Source of the DNA: Desulfosoma caldarium
Lineage (GTDB): Bacteria > Desulfobacterota > Syntrophobacteria > Syntrophobacterales > DSM-9756
Assembly: GCF_003751385.1 (NCBI RefSeq)
Contig: NZ_RJVA01000016.1
Location: 1-64,000, forward strand
Direction: 5' to 3'
Length of the DNA stretch: 64,000 bases
Both the position numbers and the translations under genes were made by a program. Below the pieces are notes generated by a model. It was not told the origin of the DNA. It saw only the letters and a list, made by a program, of their open reading frames with translations, and did no database searches. Every line of letters begins with the position of its first letter. Position 1 is the first letter of the stretch. Shown one piece after another: positions 41,477-49,874 of this stretch.

Positions 41477-43629
41477 CAAGACGATCCTCGGGAGGCCTGA
41501 AAAAGACCCTCGTCTTGCACCGTTTTTCGATTGGCCCGCGGCGCCTCATCGGATTTGTGGGAGTGGCTTTGCTTGCGATGGGTCTTTTGCTTTTCTCCAA
41601 TCTTCAAAACCTTATCGGGGCGGAAGCTCCCAAGGGTCCTCCACCGCCGCCCAAGGCCGTGTTTGAAGACGGCTCGCCGTGGCGGGCCGTGGATCTGGAA
41701 GAAGCCCTCAAGAGAGCAAGCGAAACTGTGCCTTTGGTTAAGGAAGTTGTCAAGGAGACGCCCGTAGAGCGAAAGAGGCGCTTAGGGGATGCCTTTCCCA
41801 AACTGACGGACCTCACCATCGATTACATGGTGCTCAAGAGCCCGATGATTGAGGCCGAAGAAAATCATTACGGCTATGTGCGTTTCATGCACAAGAAACA
41901 TGCGGTGGTGGTGGGCGACTGCACGGTGTGTCACCATTACCGGCCAAAGGATCCAGCGGCCAAAGAGACCACGCGATGTTCCGCCTGCCATCAAAAAGCT
42001 TTTCAGGCGGGCATGCCCGAGCGCCCCGGCCTGAAAGCCGCTTACCATCTCCAATGCGTGGGATGCCATATGGAAAGGGATAAGGGGCCCGTGGGCTGCA
42101 CGGAGTGCCACGCCAAGAATGTCCCCGACCATTCCACCTTGGTGAAACTGCCGCCCCATCCCGAACCCATGGACGTCACCAAGGAATGTTTGAGGTGCCA
42201 TGCCAAAGCGGGGGAAGATATGCTTGCCAGTACTCACTGGCTGTTGCGAGGTCCCTCTCCGTACACTGAAGGTCATGAAAAGGATGTGTCGTTGGGCAAG
42301 GCAGCAAAAACGGTGAACAACTTCTGCATTGCTCTGCCTTCCAATTGGCCTCGGTGCACAAGTTGTCATGCCGGCTATGGATGGAAAGACGCGAACTTTG
42401 ATTTTACTGACAGAACACGCATCGATTGTCTTGTGTGCCACGACGCGACCGGCACTTATGCCAAGATTCCCACGGGCGCGGGTATGCCCTACAAGGAATT
42501 GGACCTGAGAAAAATCGCGCAAAATGTCGGCCGGCCCACTCGAAAGAACTGCGGTGATTGCCATTTTTCAGGAGGCGGTGGCGATGCGGTCAAGCACGGA
42601 GATATGAACAGCATCCTCTACTACCCTTCCCGCAATTGTGACGTGCACATGGGGGGTATGGATTTTCAGTGTGTAGACTGCCACAAGACGCGAAATCACA
42701 AGATTTCCGGCCGAAGCACTTCCGTTCCGGTGGTCGAAGGAAGCCATTCGTGCGAAACGTGCCATACGGCGCAGCCCCACGGGGATGCCTCTAACGTCTT
42801 GAATCATCATCTGAACCGGCACACCGAACATGTGGCGTGCGTCACATGCCATAGCCCCATTTACGCCAAGTGCAAGGCGACCAAAGTGTTTTGGGATTGG
42901 TCCAAGGCCGGTGATAAAAAAAGAAAACCCAAAAAAGACAAGTACGGCATGCCCGATTATTCGTGGCAAAAGGGAGAATTTATCTGGAAGGAAAGTGCTA
43001 AGCCTGAATACTACTGGTACAACGGCAAAGTGCGCCGTTATGTGCTTGGGGATCGTTTTGAACCCAACGGCCCGGTCAAGCTCACGGAACCCGTCGGAGA
43101 TATTCAAGATCCCCAGGCCAAAATCTATGCCTTCAAGGTGATGCGAGGACGCCAACCTGCCGACGCGCAAAGGAATGTCATTGCGGTGCCGCACCTGTTC
43201 GGCGAAGGCGGTTATTGGAAGACGCTTGACTGGAAAAAGTCCATAGAAAACGGAATGAAGGCGGCCGGACTTGCCTACAGCGGGACATTCAAGTGGGTGG
43301 ACACGGTCATGTACTGGGGCTTGAATCATGAGATCACGCCTAAGAATCGAGCCCTTTCCTGTGTCCAGTGCCACGAAAGTTTAAGGCAGGAGCCGTACTG
43401 TGGTCGATGCCATCAAAACACCGCATCCATTGATTTCAAGGCCTTGGCCTACCGCGGCATTGATTTTCAGCAACTCTATTATGCCGGCCGAGACACGCTC
43501 GAGCTTCTGAATGTCACGGACTACATCGGTTTTCAATCCTTGGGTTACAAAGGGGATCCCATTGTGTACGGCGGGCGTTTCAAGCAACTGCCCCTTGGCC
43601 AGGGACCCAGCTTGCCGAAGAATCCCTAG
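41473..43629 (+). CDS. 13-heme c-type cytochrome, OTR-type fusion
   Basis: A 718-aa protein with an N-terminal membrane anchor or signal (LIGFVGVALLAMGLLLFSNL, residues about 19-48) and 13 CxxCH heme motifs. The first four lie close together (CTVCH, CSACH, CVGCH, CTECH), a tetraheme c3-like head. The other nine run through a segment with the hallmarks of the octaheme tetrathionate-reductase family: DCLVCHDATGTYAK, CGDCHFSGGGGDAVKHGDMN, the DVHMGGMDFQCVDCH segment, and CVTCHSPIYAKCKATKVFWDWSKAG. No CxxCK motif is seen. It is the periplasmic electron partner of the TAT Fe-S and NrfD-like subunits. Confidence 0.9.
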   Translation: MTRRSSGGLKKTLVLHRFSIGPRRLIGFVGVALLAMGLLLFSNLQNLIGAEAPKGPPPPPKAVFEDGSPWRAVDLEEALKRASETVPLVKEVVKETPVERKRRLGDAFPKLTDLTIDYMVLKSPMIEAEENHYGYVRFMHKKHAVVVGDCTVCHHYRPKDPAAKETTRCSACHQKAFQAGMPERPGLKAAYHLQCVGCHMERDKGPVGCTECHAKNVPDHSTLVKLPPHPEPMDVTKECLRCHAKAGEDMLASTHWLLRGPSPYTEGHEKDVSLGKAAKTVNNFCIALPSNWPRCTSCHAGYGWKDANFDFTDRTRIDCLVCHDATGTYAKIPTGAGMPYKELDLRKIAQNVGRPTRKNCGDCHFSGGGGDAVKHGDMNSILYYPSRNCDVHMGGMDFQCVDCHKTRNHKISGRSTSVPVVEGSHSCETCHTAQPHGDASNVLNHHLNRHTEHVACVTCHSPIYAKCKATKVFWDWSKAGDKKRKPKKDKYGMPDYSWQKGEFIWKESAKPEYYWYNGKVRRYVLGDRFEPNGPVKLTEPVGDIQDPQAKIYAFKVMRGRQPADAQRNVIAVPHLFGEGGYWKTLDWKKSIENGMKAAGLAYSGTFKWVDTVMYWGLNHEITPKNRALSCVQCHESLRQEPYCGRCHQNTASIDFKALAYRGIDFQQLYYAGRDTLELLNVTDYIGFQSLGYKGDPIVYGGRFKQLPLGQGPSLPKNP

Positions 43630-43637
43630 ACCACCAT

Positions 43638-43661
43638 CCCAGGGGCGAGCCCGCCCCTGGG
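43638..43661 (+). terminator. Hairpin after the cytochrome gene
   Basis: Perfect 10-bp stem CCCAGGGGCG / CGCCCCTGGG with a 4-nt loop, 9 nt after the cytochrome stop. There is no T-run, so termination is likely but not proven. Confidence 0.55.
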
Positions 43662-44150
43662 GCTTCGAGAAAGAATCCCCTAGGTCTTTTCTCTGCCGAA
43701 TGTCGCAGTTGCCCTGCCGGCCTGAGTGCCTGAAGAACCTTGCCCTTTGGCGGCGCTGACGGGGCCTATAGGGATTTTCTTTGTGTCAACCGGGCTCGCC
43801 CTGGAAACAGATGCCGGCCGCCTTTTGACCCTTTGAGGGACCTTTGGGCGCTGTAGGCGCGACCTTTTTTCCCGAAAATCGAAACGGGTTAAGCGCTGGA
43901 GCGGACTGCTCTGTGGGAACCTCATTGGAGCGATTCTGGAGCGCGACAGAGCCGGCGATGGTCTGGCTGACCATTGAAGCGTCGATTTGGGCTCACCGAT
44001 CGCCATCTTTCAGCTTCTGAACTGGGCCATGTCTTTTGCGAATGAGCCCTGCTGTTTCGTGTATCGTCAAATGTACGCCATTTTTGAAAACACCTCTCCT
44101 CCTGTGCAGGTCATCTCTTCGGCACTGCACGTCCCTTACCCCTAGCAATA
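43662..44150. other. Decayed intergenic region
   Basis: About 490 nt with no intact gene. A stop-flanked plus-strand stretch at 43978-44145 reads SVDLGSPIAIFQLLNWAMSFA and ends in HVPYP; it looks like a former C-terminus but I do not recognise the family. Minus-strand frames show low-complexity Ser/Arg/Pro only. Confidence 0.35.
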
Positions 44151-44987
44151 TCAGGGCGGCGTCCCGCTTTTTTGCCAGAGCCTCTCGTAATGGAGGGCCT
44201 CAAAGGTTGCCCCCGTCACTTTCAAAACCACACGGCGGCCGGGCCGTACGATCTTGGCGGCCATGTCCATCACCCTACGGCGCGGCGAGGTGGCTTAGCT
44301 TACGGGCTCGACCACCGGCGTGCAGACGTCGTGCGTGAAGCTCTCGTAGAGAAAAAAAGAACACCAGCATCGTGGCGTCAAAGCCCGCATGGCGGGGCAA
44401 AGCGCTTAAAAGGCTGCTGCTCGAAGCCGAAATCCTTCAGTGCCCGGCTCACCAGCTCTTCACTGCCCCGGTTGTGGTCCCCGACGAGGATCCCTTGCCC
44501 TTGAAGCCATGGACCGTATCCAGCTTTGGTGAGCGCCGCATGGATGGCTTGTCCCATGCCCAGGTCACCCCACCGTGTGGGGCCGGGCAAAAGGCAGCAC
44601 CATCTGAGCATCTTGATCCTGCGGACGGCCAAACAGCGCTCGACGAAACGACTTGACGCCGTGGAAGGAAACCAATCTGTCTGGCTCACACTCGGGGTAC
44701 GGCAGCATAGCCCGCGTCCTTGGCCTGGGCGTCAATGTCGACCAGGTGCCGGCCCCGGTGCCGTCCATAAAAAAACACAGCAGTTGCTTGAAAATCTCGA
44801 TGATCGGCTGCCCCGTGCGGCGGCCTCGCGTGGAGCCAAAGAAAGTACCGATCTGCCGAAAAATCTGGATGTTGCAAAGATAGCGAACAAACAGACGCAA
44901 ACCGTCGAGGCCTGTGAGCGTATTGTGGGTCACCTCAACGCCGTCGATCGTTGCTTTGCCTTTTGTCGCGGTTAAGGTACGTCTCAT
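44151..44987 (-). pseudogene. IS1380-family transposase remnant
   Basis: On the minus strand the 5' part (44987 to about 44690) reads as a transposase N-terminus (VTHNTLTGLDGLRLFVRYL, then EIFKQLLCFFMDGTG). After a frame change, a C-terminal part follows (SEELVSRALKDFGFEQQPFK, FDATMLVFFSL, AKIVRPGRRVVLKVTGATFE, then WQKSGTPP and a stop at 44151). This order agrees with IS1380-type transposases. The remnant of about 280 codons is well short of the usual 430-460, so the middle, with the catalytic residues, is deleted. Confidence 0.72.
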
Positions 44988-45143
44988 GGTGATGTGCCCA
45001 CCTTTTGGGCTACTGTTGCGCGGTTATGGGATGCACCCGATCACGCTACTCGACCACGTCAGCAGCCCATGAGGTAGGTTTTTGATGCTTTAATCGCTCT
45101 GTTTAGGTCTCAATCAATTCCCCGCCCCGGCTAAGTCTTCGGC

Positions 45144-45449
45144 TCAAAGCCCCATTCGAGACTCGCCTGCAGCAGCCTCACGGCTCACGCGCCCGTGTTT
45201 CCACGGGTTGAGACGGCCCTGTTCGATGGCTTCGTGAACCAGGTAAAGGATCACCACCTCGGTCTAAGAGGCCGAGACGATGGGCTCGTCGGCGTTCTGC
45301 TCGTAAAGAACATGACCGTCTGTGAAGTCCACCAGAATGGCCGAGCGCGCGCGAACTTTCGTGGGCGCCGCAGCCGCCGTTTGCATCATGCGGAGACCGC
45401 ACACCGCAAGCTCCCAACCCCCAACAATCAAGGGCCTTGTTTGGATCAT
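45144..45449 (-). pseudogene. dacA: Remnant of D-Ala-D-Ala carboxypeptidase gene
   Basis: The minus strand reads, after a signal-like stretch, ARSAILVDFTDGHVLYEQNA, then DEPIVSAS, a stop codon (TAG at 45264-45266) and, in the same frame, TEVVILYLVHEAIEQGRL. DacA/PBP5-type enzymes have the order AAILMDxxTGxVLYExNAD, PAS-x-TK-(IM)xxYLVxEAL here. The stop falls where the catalytic SxxK motif should be, and the remaining 250 or so residues are absent. The gene is dead. Confidence 0.68.
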
Positions 45450-45807
45450 CGCGTTTCCTTTCTGCATAGGTTCCGTGTTGAGCCGGCGCTGCGCGGCCCA
45501 GGCCCCTTTAGATCGCTGCCCACTTTGTCCGAGAAAATCATTCCACACACGGCTTGCTGCACCAATTAAGTGGCCCCGACCGGCTCGAGTCCACGAAACG
45601 GCCCAGATTCTACCCTTTCCGGCATTCAATCAAGGGATGGAAGAGGCGTGCGCCGCGGCGAGCACTTATTCGGCAATCGCTTTTGGCGCCGATTCAGAAA
45701 GCCAAGCGCACAGCCCGCTTGACCAAACGAGCCTTGGCGCCTACTGTTCATCACAGTTGTCACGGAACCTGCGATCAAGAAGACATGACAACAGGGAGGA
45801 ATGAACC
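45450..45807. other. Non-coding / decayed stretch
   Basis: About 360 nt between the carboxypeptidase remnant and the MBL gene with no recognisable gene on either strand. The only visible signal is the GGGAGGAA ribosome site just before ATG 45808. Confidence 0.4.
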
Positions 45808-46557
45808 ATGGACCAAGGCTGCTCGATTTTCAAGAATTTGGTTATTGGGGTTGCGGCCTTTGGCGTTGGATTTCTGGGCATGGCTTTCGGCACGCGGGCC
45901 GCCGAAGTCAAGGACGTGCAAGCGCTGGTGGAGAAAATTCACTGGCTGGGGCATGATAGCTTTCGAATCGACGGCAAGGATGCCGTCGTCTACATCGATC
46001 CCTATCGAATCAAAGACGGCCCACCAGCCGATCTCATCCTCATCACCCACGAACATTCTGACCATGCCTCCCCGGCCGACGTGGCCAAGATTCGTAAGGC
46101 GGACTCCGTCATCGTGACCACAGCCGCTGCGGCGGCGAAGTTTTCCGGAGACATTCGCACCGTGAAACCTGGCGATGCCTTGACGGTCAGGGGAGTCGGC
46201 CTTCGAGCCCTTCCCGCTTATAACCTCACCAAGTTTCGCAGTCCCGGGGTTCCCTTTCACCCTAAGGAAGCCGGCCATGTGGGGTTTCTGATCACGGTGG
46301 ACGGCCTTCAAATCTATCACGCGGGAGATACGGACCATATTCCAGAAATGGCCGGACTCGCTCCCGATGTGGCGCTGTTGCCGGTGAGCGGCACCTATGT
46401 GATGACGGCGGAGGAAGCGGTGCGCGCCGCGGCGGCCATTGGCCCCAGGGTGGCCGTGCCCATGCATGTGGGCGAAGGCATCGGATCCCTGGACGATGCC
46501 GCTCGCTTTAAGGCCATGGCGACCGTTCCGGTCATTGTGCTGCCCTTGGAAAAGTGA
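45808..46557 (+). CDS. Exported MBL-fold metal-dependent hydrolase
   Basis: A 249-aa metallo-beta-lactamase-fold protein of the UlaG/UPF0173 type. It has an N-terminal hydrophobic segment that could be a signal peptide (FKNLVIGVAAFGVGFLGMAFGTRA, residues 8-31), unusual for this mostly cytoplasmic group. Metal ligands lie in ITHEHSDHAS (about 73-82), the late Asp in YHAGDTDHIPE and the final His in AVPMHVGEG. Substrate unknown. It is upstream of azlCD on the same strand, 70 nt away. Confidence 0.87.
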   Translation: MDQGCSIFKNLVIGVAAFGVGFLGMAFGTRAAEVKDVQALVEKIHWLGHDSFRIDGKDAVVYIDPYRIKDGPPADLILITHEHSDHASPADVAKIRKADSVIVTTAAAAAKFSGDIRTVKPGDALTVRGVGLRALPAYNLTKFRSPGVPFHPKEAGHVGFLITVDGLQIYHAGDTDHIPEMAGLAPDVALLPVSGTYVMTAEEAVRAAAAIGPRVAVPMHVGEGIGSLDDAARFKAMATVPVIVLPLEK

Positions 46558-46627
46558 GGGCCCATGCTGGACTATTGGTGTTGCTCCTGCCGGGGTTAAG
46601 TTTGGTGCAGACACGAGGTGGATGGGT

Positions 46628-47359
46628 ATGCTTGAAAGCCTATCTGTGATGCAACCTTCCTCGAGGCAGGAACTCCGTTGTGGCTTTGTGGCCAACCTGC
46701 CGGTGGCGGTCAGTGTGGCTGCCTACGGCAGCGTCCTCGGCATGCTGGCCGCTCAAAAACAGATCACCTGGCTGCAGTTGCTTGTGATGAACCTCACCGT
46801 GTTTGCCGGGTCGGCTCAGTTCGTCATGGTGGACCTGTGGGTGCCGCCGTTGCCCTTGGCGGAAATGACCCTGGCCGTTTTGGCCATCAATCTTCGCTAT
46901 CTGCTGATCGGGGCCTCTCTGGAGCCCCTTTTTCGAGGCACCTCCCTATGGCACAAAGCCACGCGAATGCACTGGGTGGCCGATGAGAACTGGGCCGTGG
47001 CCATGGCAGCTCGACGCCGCAACGGGGCGGTGTCCACGTCTTTTTTGTTGGGCGGTGGCCTCTGCATTGTTTCGGCCTGGTGTCTGGGAACCTTGTCGGG
47101 ACATTGTTTGGGCGCCGCCATTGAGAACCCCGCCGCCTACGCTCTGGACTTTGCCTTTGTGGCCGTGTTTACGGCTTTGGCCGTGTCTTTGTGGCGTGGG
47201 AGAAAGGACGCCGTGCCGTGGTTGGTTGCGGCATGTGCCGCGGTGGTTGTGGAAAAAATCCTTCCGGGCAAATGGTACATTCTCGGCGGTGCGGCGGCGG
47301 GATCCTTGAGCGCCGTGCTCATGGACGGCAAGCGCGGGAGTGTGAGGCATCATGGCTAG
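46628..47359 (+). CDS. azlC: Branched-chain amino-acid exporter, AzlC family
   Basis: A 243-aa AzlC-type membrane protein with six or seven hydrophobic segments. Family motifs include VAVSVAAYGSVLGMLAAQKQITWLQLLVMNLTVFAGSAQFVMV and NLRYLLIGASLEPLFRG. ATG 46628 is chosen because a GAGGTGG site sits at the right distance; ATG 46622 is also possible. It forms a two-subunit exporter with AzlD, and their genes overlap by 8 nt. Confidence 0.9.
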   Translation: MLESLSVMQPSSRQELRCGFVANLPVAVSVAAYGSVLGMLAAQKQITWLQLLVMNLTVFAGSAQFVMVDLWVPPLPLAEMTLAVLAINLRYLLIGASLEPLFRGTSLWHKATRMHWVADENWAVAMAARRRNGAVSTSFLLGGGLCIVSAWCLGTLSGHCLGAAIENPAAYALDFAFVAVFTALAVSLWRGRKDAVPWLVAACAAVVVEKILPGKWYILGGAAAGSLSAVLMDGKRGSVRHHG

Positions 47360-47666
47360 TGTTCAGGAAATGCAAGCTTTCTTGGCCATTGGCGCCGCGG
47401 CTCTAACCACCTATGCCCTCCGTCTCGGCGGCTTGCTTCTTGCCAACTGCTTGCCTCAACACGGCCGGTTTCGAACATTTATGGACGCCCTGCCGGGAAC
47501 CCTGTTGGTGTCTTTGGTGGCACCCAACATTTTGGCGGCCGGATCGTGGGGTTTTCTCGCCGCCGCGTGCACTGCCGCCCTCGCGGCGAAAACAAAGAAT
47601 CTTTTCCTGGCCATGCTGGTGGGCATGACCATTGTGGGCCTGGCCCGACACCTGTTTCCCGGCTGA
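47352..47666 (+). CDS. azlD: Branched-chain amino-acid exporter, AzlD family
   Basis: A 104-aa protein with three or four hydrophobic helices and the AzlD-type sequence ALTTYALRLGGLLLANCL and MDALPGTLLVSLVAPNILAAG. It is the small partner of AzlC. Converges with the TetR gene 24 nt downstream. Confidence 0.9.
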   Translation: MASVQEMQAFLAIGAAALTTYALRLGGLLLANCLPQHGRFRTFMDALPGTLLVSLVAPNILAAGSWGFLAAACTAALAAKTKNLFLAMLVGMTIVGLARHLFPG

Positions 47667-47690
47667 AAGAACCGGTGAGGCGAGCTTGCC

Positions 47691-48356
47691 TCAGGAAGGC
47701 CGTGGCGCATCCTCTTCTTCATCCACGGCGAGGCAAGGGGTTACGGCCCTGAGCCCACCCAAAGAAAACCGAATGATATGTTCGGCCAGTCGGTCGATGA
47801 GATCCTGGGATATGGGCTGTCCCAAGAGGTATTCCAGGTCTTCCGGGCGCACCGTAAAGACGGCCCGACACTGATTGATGATGCTCAGTTCGCTGAAAAG
47901 AAGACGCTCGTCGTTGGTGGGCAGTCCCGTCAAGTCGGAAAGCAGCTTGAGAAGAAACAGGCGGTGGGGCTCAATAAGTTCCTGCAGCGCATCCCGAATG
48001 AGGCCTGTGGGATTGGCCAGTTCTTGAAAGTAGAGACGGGTAAACTGCCCGTGGCGGCTCTTTTTCACAAAGTTGATCAGCAGGTCACGAATCAGGGCAG
48101 CGAACCGTTCCCGCGGCGGCACATGCTCGGACACCACAGGCCCCTCTTTCAAGTCTTTGCGAAAGGCATGTTTCCACGCTTGCACGTAAAGGGAAGCCTT
48201 GTCTCCAAAGTGATAATTCACTGCTGCGATGTTGGCCCCTGCGCGACGACATATATCCACGAGGCGGGCCCCGCGGTAGCCCTTTTCGGCAAAGACCTCG
48301 CAGGCGGCTTCCAAAAGCCGTGTGCGTGTGGCGAGCCCGTCGCGTCGCAGAGCCAT
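47691..48356 (-). CDS. TetR-family regulator (CerR-type C-terminus)
   Basis: A 221-aa repressor. The N-terminal HTH is TRTRLLEAACEVFAEKGYRGARLVDICRRAGANIAAVNYHFGDKASLYVQAW (residues about 11-62), and the ligand domain with GLIRDALQELIEPHRLFLLKLL resembles the DUF1956/CerR group. It is divergent from the RND efflux operon, and a palindrome overlaps the efflux promoter between them. It is therefore the likely local repressor, as in AcrR/TtgR. Confidence 0.9.
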   Translation of the reverse strand: MALRRDGLATRTRLLEAACEVFAEKGYRGARLVDICRRAGANIAAVNYHFGDKASLYVQAWKHAFRKDLKEGPVVSEHVPPRERFAALIRDLLINFVKKSRHGQFTRLYFQELANPTGLIRDALQELIEPHRLFLLKLLSDLTGLPTNDERLLFSELSIINQCRAVFTVRPEDLEYLLGQPISQDLIDRLAEHIIRFSLGGLRAVTPCLAVDEEEDAPRPS

Positions 48357-48542
48357 TTTTTTCTCCGTCCTTTCGCATTCGATGCGTGAAAGCCGCGCCC
48401 TTCACGGAAGATGACCCACGAGGTCTTGAACCGGCAAGAGGGATCCCGCCCTTTTGTCGACCCTGAGCGGCCCTTTGAAAGGTGATGGCCGGTGACACTG
48501 CCCGATCCGCCCTGCCCTGTGCGCGGCCTTTCCAAAGAACCG

Positions 48543-48579
48543 TTGACTTTTTCACATCGAATTTTTAAATATGAAATTC
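48543..48579 (+). promoter_or_regulatory. Efflux operon promoter with palindromic operator
   Basis: TTGACT (48543-48548), a 17-nt spacer and an AT-rich -10 (TAAATA, 48566-48571) form a candidate promoter. GAATTT-N9-AAATTC (48559-48579) overlaps the -10, an inverted repeat with 6-bp arms well placed for the divergent TetR regulator. Confidence 0.5.
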
Positions 48580-48639
48580 AAAACACAATTTGAAGTAGAC
48601 GTTTGGATTTGTCAACCCTTTCTTGGTGAGGGCTTGTTC

Positions 48640-49869
48640 ATGCAGGGGCGCAAAGGGTTTAGGAGTCAGGAGTTGAGCCGCTATTGGAGGCGATGCGCCG
48701 GAGTGTGCTGTGCCGACAACTCGGTCAGAGTCGCCAGGTGGTGGGCGGCTCTTTTTTTAACGGTTGGGCTTTTGGGGTGGGCCGGGGTCGATCCCATTCT
48801 TGGAGCCGACCCTTCGAATTCGGGGCAGAACAAGCCCGTGCCCGTAGGTGTCGTGCCCGTTCGAGTCAAAGACGTAAACCCGGCCACGGAATACGTGGGC
48901 CATGTGGAAGCGTTGCAGACGGTGGACCTTCGAGCTCGCGTGGAGGGTTTTCTTCAAGAAGTGCGTTTTCGGGAAGGAGCGCGGGTGCGTGCCGGCGATG
49001 TGCTTTATGTGATTGAGCAGGACCTTTACAAGGCCCGTGTGGAAGCATCCAAGGCCCAGGTGGCCCAGGCCGAAGCCGCGCTGGACCGGGCCGATCGCTA
49101 TCTTAAAAGGCTTCGGGCAGCCCGCGCGGAAAGTGTTCCCGCCACAGACATGGACAATGCGGTGACGGCAAGAGCGGAAGCAGCGGCGCGCTTGCAGGCG
49201 GCCAAGGCCCAGCTGGCCATCGATCAACTCCAATTAAGCTACACGGTGGTGACCTCACCCATTACCGGGCGCATCGGCCGTACGGCCTATACGGTGGGGA
49301 ACCTTGTGGGGCCCAGTTCCGGAGTCCTTGCGCGCATTGTCCAAGAAGACCCGATCCGTGTCGTCTACGGAGTCAGTGAAAACGATGTGGCGGCGGTTCA
49401 GGCCGCCTTGCGGGAAGCCGCTTCCGGAAAAAACAATCGGGTGTTGGCCCCCTCCTTGCGGCTTCTGGACGGGACGGCCTATGCGTCCACGGGTACCGTA
49501 CAGTTTGTGGACAACCAGGTGGATCCTTCGACGGGAACCATTGCGGTGCGAGCCGTATTTCCCAACCCGGACGGGCTGTTGATTCCCGGCCAGTACGTCA
49601 CGGTGCTGGTCAAGGCTCGGGACCCTAACCCCTTGCCGGTGGTGCCGCAGTCGGCCGTTCTGGTGGATCAAAAGGGTCATTACGTCCTGATTGTGGATGC
49701 TTCAGGCACGGTGGCGGCTCGATACATCAGCCTTGGGCCGACCCTGGGCACCGAGTGGGCCGTGACCTCAGGGCTGGTGGAGGGGGAACAGGTCATCGTG
49801 CAGGGCCTTCAGAAGGTGCGGCCCGGCCAGACGGTGCGCCCTGAAGTGTTGACGGAACAAAGGGGGTAG
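48640..49869 (+). CDS. RND efflux periplasmic adaptor (MFP)
   Basis: A 409-aa membrane-fusion protein of the AcrA/MexA family. An uncleaved or cleaved N-terminal hydrophobic segment (WWAALFLTVGLLGWAGV) is followed by the lipoyl half (VDLRARVEGFLQEVRFREGARVRAGDVLYVIEQDLYKA), an alpha-hairpin (KARVEASKAQVAQAEAALDRADRYL), the second lipoyl half (YTVVTSPITGRIGRTAYTVGNLV) and the beta-barrel and membrane-proximal domains. ATG 48640 has a GAGG site; ATG 48571 lies inside the operator and is unlikely. First gene of the tripartite pump. Confidence 0.92.
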   Translation: MQGRKGFRSQELSRYWRRCAGVCCADNSVRVARWWAALFLTVGLLGWAGVDPILGADPSNSGQNKPVPVGVVPVRVKDVNPATEYVGHVEALQTVDLRARVEGFLQEVRFREGARVRAGDVLYVIEQDLYKARVEASKAQVAQAEAALDRADRYLKRLRAARAESVPATDMDNAVTARAEAAARLQAAKAQLAIDQLQLSYTVVTSPITGRIGRTAYTVGNLVGPSSGVLARIVQEDPIRVVYGVSENDVAAVQAALREAASGKNNRVLAPSLRLLDGTAYASTGTVQFVDNQVDPSTGTIAVRAVFPNPDGLLIPGQYVTVLVKARDPNPLPVVPQSAVLVDQKGHYVLIVDASGTVAARYISLGPTLGTEWAVTSGLVEGEQVIVQGLQKVRPGQTVRPEVLTEQRG

Positions 49870-49874
49870 CGGTC

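Noticed and set aside
45775-46695. 306-aa minus-strand frame
   Set aside because: Antisense to the MBL gene; Gly/His-rich shadow.
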